24,309 nt of DNA, from assembly GCA_027578815.1 (NCBI GenBank), contig JANBTH010000238.1:1-24309 (forward strand), in the 5' to 3' direction. Shown piece after piece: positions 18,901 to 24,309 of the stretch. Numbering within the stretch: the first letter of the stretch is position 1; the number at the start of each line of letters is the position of its first letter. The notes beneath the pieces are model-generated. The model made no database searches and was not told the DNA's origin. It saw only the letters and a program-made list of their open reading frames with translations. A program made the position numbers and the translations under genes. Source of the stretch: Coemansia sp. RSA 1804. Its lineage: Eukaryota > Kickxellomycota > Kickxellomycetes > Kickxellales > Kickxellaceae.

Positions 18901-19209
18901 CAGCATAATGTTCAAAGCTAAATAACAGATGAAATCATATTTCAAATATTAAACCCACATCACTAATACAGATTGCATATGTCACAACAAGCAACAATGA
19001 TGTAAGATATCATCATTAATTATTCAGAAATGTTAAAAATACCAAGCAAATAAAGATCATATGACAACGTTTTGCAAACTCATTATTCAAAAAACATTTA
19101 TATAAACTAGGTAAAATCCAATAGAATTATTCACCATATCAGCACTAGCCTTTGAAAGTATTTCTTTTCCATATTTTACAAACATCTTCATTAACAAAAT
19201 TTACCAACA

Positions 19210-19335
19210 ATGGATGACAAAACACAAGCTTATGTTGAACACATAATGATGATTCATGGAATTATTCCAAAAAGATTGCAAAAAAACACAGCTAAAAAAG
19301 GCTTACAATCTGCAATAAAAACTAACAAAAAGTAA
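19210..19335 (+). other. Short ORF, 41 aa, possibly a relic
   Basis: Starts MDDKTQAYVEHIMMIHG and ends Lys-rich with TAA. It is amphipathic and not low-complexity, unlike most chance frames here, but it matches nothing I know. It may be a fragment of a decayed gene or a chance ORF. Confidence 0.15.
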
Positions 19336-19952
19336 GCTAAAGAAATTATAATCACTAAAATCACTGGAGCACTAACAGCACAATTACTGATTGTAAATAT
19401 TTAAATTTCTGTAGCACTATTTTTTACTTTCTTTGCTGCTGCCTTTTCATCTCTTTCTTTTATTATTTTATCTTGCTCTCTTTTTTCTGCTTGTTAATTT
19501 CTTTTAAAAGATTATCAATATATGCATCTTCACTCATTTTGTTATTAATCAGATAGAGTTTGATATAATGATATTCCAAAGTGCAATATTTGATAAAAAT
19601 AATTATAGTGACAAATGGGAATCCAGACCATATTATACCATTATGCACAACACATTTTCAATCAATGTACAATGCTATTCAATATATAATAGACAGTCAA
19701 ATGCAAAATGTCTTGTCAGTGATTGGCTGCAAGGCTTCTGTTAATTAATTTTATATTATTAGCTATAAAGGTCACAAACAAGCACATGAATAATAAGATA
19801 CCATATGCTAGCCAATATAGATTAAAATAGCTAATATTAAGTCTATGAAATAGCAAATTAGATAACAAGTGAAATATCACATGCTTGCTAATAGAACATT
19901 TATCTTATAATCTCACAAATCAGCATATAAAGCAGAAAGTAAAAATTTGACA

Positions 19953-19959
19953 TATAAAA
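19953..19959 (+). promoter_or_regulatory. Possible TATA box for the ORF at 20085
   Basis: TATAAAA 126 bp upstream of the ATG of the Cys-rich ORF. In DNA this AT-rich such a match is expected often by chance. Confidence 0.2.
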
Positions 19960-20084
19960 CCCAGCCATTGCCAGAAAATCTACAGAAAACTATGCAAATT
20001 CTTTATCACATAATAAATATTATTCACTGGTTTAAAGGCATCATTTTCTCTATTTCTTATCTGTGATTAAAACTTATAAACATC

Positions 20085-20360
20085 ATGTCACTCATTTCTA
20101 CACGAGGCCATTGTTATCATAGCTGTTCATCATGTGGCAAAGAAGACTGGAAAAGCTGTTCTCATGGTTATAGTGCTAATCATGAAATCAATCGACACAA
20201 TTTTCAAGTATGTCCATCAAGATTATGTGTGGCACAAAAAAGGCAGTTTAAGAAAGACCAAAAAGCAAGAAAGAAAGAACAAAAAACAAGAGAAAAAGAA
20301 CAAAAAGGAAATACTGTTGGAATTAGAAAGTTTTTTAAAAAGATTGGAGGAAAAGAATAA
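20085..20360 (+). CDS. Small Cys-rich (zinc-ribbon-like) protein with Lys/Glu-rich tail, 91 aa
   Basis: I do not recognise this as a named family. The first half carries HCYHSCSSCGKEDWKSC and then VCPSRLCVAQK. The spacing is C-x3-C-x2-C-G-x6-C-x17-C-x4-C, a pattern that could bind one or two zinc ions. The second half is a charged helix (KKDQKARKKEQKTREKEQ) ending in KFFKKIGGKE. The same six-cysteine spacing occurs in a broken ORF on the other strand near 21,840-21,977, which argues that this is a real family and not a chance frame. An overlapping frame (20134-20379) is also open and Lys-rich, so the tail could be read either way. No signal peptide is seen. A nuclear or DNA-binding role, or a part of a mobile element, is possible but unproven. 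Confidence 0.4.
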   Translation: MSLISTRGHCYHSCSSCGKEDWKSCSHGYSANHEINRHNFQVCPSRLCVAQKRQFKKDQKARKKEQKTREKEQKGNTVGIRKFFKKIGGKE

Positions 20361-20437
20361 CTATCAAATGTTAACATAATTGTAATTAATAATGTGAATA
20401 AGTCTAAGTCAACAAGAATAAATGATGATCAAGATAA

Positions 20438-20596
20438 TATTTTCCATTAATTGATATACATTTGTTGCTTAGAGCAATATATGAGGACCTGAGATCAGCA
20501 TCTGATATTAATCAGCTCTGAGGATTAAATGCTGCAAAAGGAAAAGTACCTGAGATTGATACTCAACATTTATCACTCCTAAAAAGGATGATGTAA
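20438..20596 (+). pseudogene. Coding relic with internal TGA
   Basis: In one frame the sequence reads LLRAIYEDLRSASDINQL, then TGA at 20519-20521, then GLNAAKGKVPEIDTQHLSLL and a TAA. The composition is protein-like on both sides of the stop, unlike surrounding frames. The TGA could come from CGA by C-to-T change. The parent protein is not recognised. It could be a later part of the gene that begins at 20085, in another frame. Confidence 0.3.
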
Positions 20597-21149
20597 ATGT
20601 TTAAGCTATACAAAATGATAAATGCTAAAGTATAAAAGCAGTGGCTTGTCCTCAATAGCAGAATAATGGTTTTCTTTATAATTAATAACAGGTATTATTA
20701 TTCTACTTGATAGTCTTTTGAAACACATTTTTATAATAATAAATATTTTAAATAAAGTACCATCAGCATGTTAACCAAAGTAAATCACCTCAACATTATC
20801 AGCAAATTTGGTATTGTTGTTACAATGTAAAAGTCTGTGATTAGCATGGCTGGTTAAATAAACTATTATCTAAAAACATATAGAATTAAAGGACCCTATG
20901 TGCTTTACTCTATTAAAATTATTATTGTTTCTAAGCAGTTTTAATATAATGTCCTATTGCACTCTCCATATGGTTGTTGCATTTTTCCATTATGTGGCAT
21001 CACACTAATTAATCAGTACTGCAATAAAGCATTGCAGATCAAGTAGAACATAAATACTAGCTCTGCTCTCTTACACCTGTAGATTTTAGTGTGCCAGCAG
21101 GACCTGATACATAGAATAGCAGAAACCCTGCCAGTGACTCACATGCAAA
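20597..21149. other. AT-rich DNA, no gene seen
   Basis: No open frame of interest on either strand and no CpG at all by eye. Only short A/T homopolymer tracts and scattered stop codons are present. Confidence 0.5.
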
Positions 21150-21727
21150 TTAATCAAAAAAGGCACAGGTTGAATTAATAACCCTACATTTATGAACCAT
21201 GCAATGATAGTTGCTTCTGTGTTAATCACTATAATTGGTGTCTTGTTTCAATACATTTATAATGGATATTGTTATCTGATCATAAAATATTGAAATTATG
21301 CCATTATCAATCACCTCAAAACAACATTTAATTTGTCAGTAACTTTTAAACAAAGTTGCAATGTTTGAATAATTAAGATTTAACAGTATTCGAACAAGTG
21401 TTCTTTGCAACATTTGTGGTAGAAAATCTTGTCTATAAATTTTTCTATCTTATTCTCATCTTTGGCACTAGGCACTACCTCTGCCAATGATACTAACCTA
21501 AACCATTACTTTTTTCTTTTTTCCAAGTCATTTGTTTCTATTTTTAACAATTACTAGCTACTTGTCAGACCATTTCCTAAAAACCCATTGTCTTAAAGAA
21601 TCCCATCAAGACTACTTTTTTGTAATTTTTTATCAATTCCAGGCCAGTGCTTATTAAATGTTACACTTTTAAAGTAACAGCAGCAAGAAACCAACAAAAT
21701 CCAAATGAATGCAACAGTTTCTTGCAT
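21150..21727 (-). pseudogene. Decayed ORF pieces, downstream part of a relic gene
   Basis: Reading the minus strand, protein-like fragments follow one another in changing frames. A 44-aa ORF (21727 to 21593) begins MQETVAFIWILLVS and ends KKLQKSSLDGIL. Next comes a piece around LAEVVPSAKDENKIEKFIDK (about 21430-21490). A piece at 21431-21150 contains DFLPQMLQRTLVRILLNL and CCFEVIDNGIISIFYD, with an in-frame TGA (21338-21336) and TAA (21224-21222). This looks like one gene broken by indels and nonsense changes. The VIDNG block weakly recalls motif II of the MutL/GHKL fold, but the following glycines are absent, so I do not assign it. A transposon-borne protein is equally possible. Confidence 0.3.
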
Positions 21728-21752
21728 AACTCAATCTGTTAAAATATTTTTA

Positions 21753-21977
21753 ACTCCTTTCATCAGATAATATTTTTAACAAATGTCTAAGCTGCTGCTT
21801 GATTGCATTTTCATCACTTGTATAAATATTTGTTTTAGCACATTTATAATCACCACATCCAAAAAACCTTGTTGGCCTACATCAATGAGAAGGTTTGTTT
21901 CTACACATTACAAGAGATACAGATCCACAACCTTCACAATATGTTGAACATCCTTTGTTACAAACTGTATTTTCCAT
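21753..21977 (-). pseudogene. Six-cysteine protein relic, paralogue-like of the ORF at 20085
   Basis: From an ATG at 21977 the frame reads MENTVCNKGCSTYCEGCGS through to KPSH. It meets a TGA, then continues in the same frame with CRPTRFFGCGDYKCAK and a helical KQQLRHLLKILSDERS tail before TAA. Apart from the TGA the frame is clean for about 74 codons. The cysteines sit as C-x3-C-x2-C-G-x6-C-x15-C-x4-C (counting the stop as one residue), nearly the same as in the ORF at 20085. CGA-to-TGA would explain the stop. The family is unknown to me. Confidence 0.4.
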
Positions 21978-22590
21978 TTTATTAAAGTATAATTCTATAC
22001 ATTATCTGTATTATTCCAATTGATAAGCTATCTTGCTTATTGTGGTCATCAACATTTTAAAGCAACCTGCTCATGTTTATATAATTTATTGTAATAGTAT
22101 ATCATTTTAATGACAATATCAATAATGAGGAGCATTTTTCTTTCAACATTTTTTATTGTACAATTTTTCACTTTAAATTTACATAATGTGTAAAGTAATA
22201 TGATATGCTTTAATGATGTGACAATTGTGTAATAGTGATGTAAGAAAATGACATATATGGCCAAGACTTGAAGCCACTGCTTCAGCAATGGCATTCATGC
22301 ACCCCATTATTTTTTTGGGGAAAGGGGTCATTGGCATTTGGTGAATGAAGTATGCTTTTTGAATTTTTGGCCCCAAACACATTTCCCTTTTTTATTAACC
22401 TTTAGTTTTTCTCTGAAGATTTTTCTGCACTAGTCAATAATTGTTTTTATTTTGTATTCAGATTTGGCAGTGTCAGAGCTGCTGATCAATATGCATTTTA
22501 TCTGGTTTGGTTTGATAATGAATTTTTACTAGAACTTGAATTCAAAAGTTTTGTGTTTTTCAAACACAGCTTTATTCTTTCTATTGTGAC
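21978..22590. other. AT-rich DNA, no supported gene
   Basis: A 67-codon minus-strand ORF (22382 to 22179) reads as protein-like in part (MPMTPFPKKIMGCMNAIAEA) but has no recognisable domain. The rest is A/T-rich with no CpG. Confidence 0.4.
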
Positions 22591-22591
22591 A

Positions 22592-22637
22592 GGCATATGG
22601 CACCCCCAGGCATATAGGACCCCACCTACCATATGCC
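22592..22637. repeat. Inverted repeat GGCATATGG ... CCATATGCC with nested direct repeats
   Basis: GGCATATGG at 22592-22600 is mirrored by CCATATGCC at 22629-22637. AGGCATA occurs three times (22591, 22608, 22660), and C-rich CCCCACCTACC / CCCCCTACC repeats lie between. This is a GC-richer island in AT-rich DNA, directly abutting the Tc1-like end at 22667. Confidence 0.6.
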
Positions 22638-22666
22638 AAGGAAGATGGTACCCCCTACCAGGCATA

Positions 22667-22885
22667 CAGTGGCTCGAAAAAGTGTATCAATGTTTGGAAC
22701 TTTTGCATTTGCAAGTCAATTGTTCATTACATAATAATGATAAAACAAATAGTTAATATTACAAGAAAGCCCTGCTTTTGTAGTTTATGTGTGTAAAATG
22801 TCACATTTGTATCCTTTACAATAAAATAATATAGATGTTTAAAAATAGCCAGTTTATTGATACACTTTGTGAAGTTGCTCAGTGT
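22667..22885. mobile_element. Possible Tc1/mariner-like miniature element (MITE)
   Basis: TA followed by CAGTGGCTCGAAAAAGTGT at 22665-22685 has the look of a Tc1/mariner terminal repeat, which often starts CAGTG next to a TA target. AAAGTGTATCAAT (22679-22691) has a perfect 13-bp inverted partner ATTGATACACTTT at 22856-22868. A looser GAAGTTGCTCAGTG outside the partner ends near 22885. The roughly 219-bp unit has no transposase, so it would be non-autonomous. The right outer end is imperfect and lacks a clear TA, so its exact limit is not settled. Confidence 0.4.
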
Positions 22886-23143
22886 CACACTTGTATTTGC
22901 AGTGCACATTTTAGCTGTGTTTACAGCTTGTGATAACATCTAAATTGTCACATGATTATAGCAGAGATTAAATCATAAGGGACTTTAGCCCTGATTACAG
23001 CTGGTCTAGTAACAGAGCAGTTAAATTCCCTGGTGGGACATTGCAAGTTATTATTGTTCTTTCTTTTCCTCAGTTATATTTTAGTTTTATTCTTATTTAT
23101 AAACAGAGCAATATTATTCTAAGTTCCTCCTCCTCCTCCTCAG
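22886..23143. other. Non-coding; two candidate 3' splice sites
   Basis: No gene is seen. Pyrimidine tracts ending in CAG at 23071-23073 and 23141-23143 look like splice acceptors. The second directly precedes the frame of the relic at 23144 and may mark the 3' end of a lost or degraded intron. Confidence 0.3.
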
Positions 23144-23972
23144 TCTAGTTCTTTACATGCTTGATCAGTACTTGGATGGACACCACCAAGATGGATGTGT
23201 GGACAGCAAAGAGGCCTGTGATCAGTGCCAACCAGTGGATATTGAGGGTGCCATTGAGAGCATGCAGACAATGGAGATTGAGGCAGCTGATGAGCAGGAG
23301 GACTATCTAGCCAGCTTGATGGATGGTTTTGATGATCTCCAGCCCCTCCATTCATCCCCAGCACACAGCAAGTCAAGTGGATTGCAGGCAAGCCAACCCC
23401 ATCAGCCAGGAACATCAACCCAGGAGTTGCCTTTATATCCACATGATTCTCCTCACTGGTCATGAGCAGATAACTGAGTTCAACAGCAGACAATAGAAGC
23501 AGGGCTGACCACTGAGGCTATCATTGAGGGCTGCAGACACTGGCAGAGCCACTGCTTTATTTGCACAATGCAGGGACTGAGGGAAACCATCCATGAACTG
23601 TATTATTGCAAGAATGATGACAGTCAGGATGCCAAGGCATGGATGCTCAATGTATGGTACAAGGTTGATTATGCTGGCTTTTGTGCATGTTTTAGGTGTG
23701 GCATGCCCCAGTCAGAGTGCCCAGGGTGGAACAATCAGTCAAGGTGTGCATATCAAGGCATACTGGTTCCCATGACAGCAGCAATGGTGTATGGGCCACA
23801 GGCTGGCAACATAAAATTGCTCTGGGAGGAACAGTTGACTGAGGCAGGGGTTGACCTCAATGACCATGAAGCAGTTGGCAAATACCTTGGCAAGGTTGGG
23901 AAGCCAAACCACAGCAAGCTGTTTGACATGTACTGCTGGCTGTGTGGAATGTACCCAATTAGCAGGGAGTAG
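23144..23972 (+). pseudogene. C-terminal fragment resembling the Cys-rich tail of fungal (subtelomeric) RecQ-type helicases
   Basis: One frame runs through the region, broken by two TGA codons at 23463-23465 and 23475-23477. The first part (ATG at 23157) is acidic and Ser/Pro/Gln-rich. The second part has a dense Cys pattern: HCFICTMQG, ELYYC, then CACFRCGMPQSECPGW and RCAYQGILVP. It continues through LLWEEQLTEAGVDLNDHEAV, KYLGKVGKPNHSKL and a final Trp/Cys segment to TAG. As I recall them, C-terminal extensions of telomere-linked or repeat-borne RecQ-like helicases in fungi have the same order (CxxC, CxxCGxPQxxC, GW, CxYxxIL, GVD, FLG). No helicase motif is present in the window, so this is a fragment. 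It could be a silent copy, or an intact 135-aa ORF from the ATG at 23568 that is still read. GC content is moderate, yet no CpG is seen. Confidence 0.5.
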
Positions 23973-24309
23973 TCACTGGTTGGTAGTTTTTTTTTAGTTT
24001 TTATTTGTTGGTGTTTTTACTTATTAACACATGTCTGCTAACTAGAAAGTGGTGTTTGTTGATACAAAAAGCATTTCTGGCAACAACAATGTAAATGCAA
24101 TGCACAAAATACATGCAGGTAGCCCTGTTGCTTCTGTTGCTGAATATATAGTTTGCAAAACATGTTTATTGGCAAAGTGTAGGCATCGTGTAAAGCAAGA
24201 CAAACTAGTCAGGTGGAATAATAAACTATGATAATAACTTTAGTAATTTGTTGAAATTGCAAATGTGTGTTAAAAAATAATTATTTCAGAACTACATAAT
24301 AAACATATG
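23973..24309. other. AT-rich end of window; short CxxCxxxxC ORF piece
   Basis: A frame open from about 24049 to the TGA at 24229-24231 (first ATG at 24100) contains VCKTCLLAKCRHRVKQDKL. This is a compact Cys/His cluster followed by basic residues, like the last part of a zinc module. It is too short to assign. The rest is A/T-rich. Confidence 0.25.

Larger units (their letters stand above)
18901..20084. other. AT-rich, CpG-free gene desert
   Basis: About 1.2 kb with only one CpG seen (at about 19,068). It has short broken coding-like pieces only: a 41-codon ORF at 19210-19335 (+) and a Lys-rich fragment at about 19463-19648 (-). A TATAAAA at 19953-19959 lies 126 bp before the ORF at 20085. 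Confidence 0.5.

Noticed and set aside
19463..19648. Lys-rich minus-strand ORF with a possible BED-type zinc finger (YCTLEYHYIKL)
   Set aside because: Only one cysteine of the expected pair is present and the first codon is GTG; could be a hAT-element relic but the evidence is too thin.
22179..22382. 67-aa minus-strand ORF starting MCLGPKIQ
   Set aside because: Has a true ATG and partly protein-like sequence, but no recognisable motif, no support from a second copy and an AT-driven C-terminal half.
22981..23045. tRNA or tRNA-derived SINE promoter boxes
   Set aside because: Weak A-box-like and B-box-like matches are too close together and no cloverleaf can be folded by eye.
1..24309. CRISPR arrays, rRNA genes, bacterial operon signals
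   Set aside because: No regularly spaced direct repeats, no rRNA-like conserved blocks and no Shine-Dalgarno/operon layout; gene content is eukaryotic.

Overview
The window looks like nuclear DNA of an early-diverging (zygomycete-grade) fungus. The Kickxellomycotina (Coemansia/Linderina-type) are my best guess, not a proven placement. The reasons are a secreted M36 fungalysin, an Arp2/3 subunit, a CAS1-type O-acetyltransferase, a HECT ligase and a fungal-style RGS protein, all apparently without introns, GC-rich and rich in CpG. Next to them is an F-box/LRR-like gene of a kind I recall as expanded in that group. No tRNA, rRNA or CRISPR was seen.

Region 1 (1 to about 16,866) is the housekeeping compartment: a hypothetical protein (437-1108, +); secreted metalloprotease (2169-4229, +); ARPC3 (4589-5128, +), convergent with a CUE-domain, NPF/DPF-motif protein (5170-6381, -); CAS1-like O-acetyltransferase (6939-9437, -), divergent from a HECT E3 ligase (9792-12230, +); and a 1,230-aa RGS-domain protein (13174-16866, +). 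Intergenic DNA is mostly purine/pyrimidine-skewed, with pyrimidine-rich tracts on the coding strand before most starts. Several genes touch membrane traffic, actin, ubiquitin or signalling, but nothing suggests an operon-like unit.

Region 2 (about 16,867 to 24,309) begins sharply at the 3' end of the RGS gene. It is AT-rich and almost free of CpG: by eye about six CpGs lie between 18,901 and 24,309, and none lies in the more GC-balanced relic at 23,144-23,972. It holds one intact F-box-like gene (17305-18900, +) and a small intact Cys-rich, Lys-rich ORF (20085-20360, +). It also holds several decayed coding relics broken mainly by in-frame TGA, a possible Tc1/mariner-like miniature element (about 22,667-22,885), and a fragment resembling the Cys-rich C-terminal tail of fungal subtelomeric RecQ-type helicases.

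The most interesting reading is a two-compartment genome, in which the second compartment has been eroded by CpG-to-TpG deamination. Within it, two ORFs on opposite strands share a six-cysteine signature that I do not recognise.
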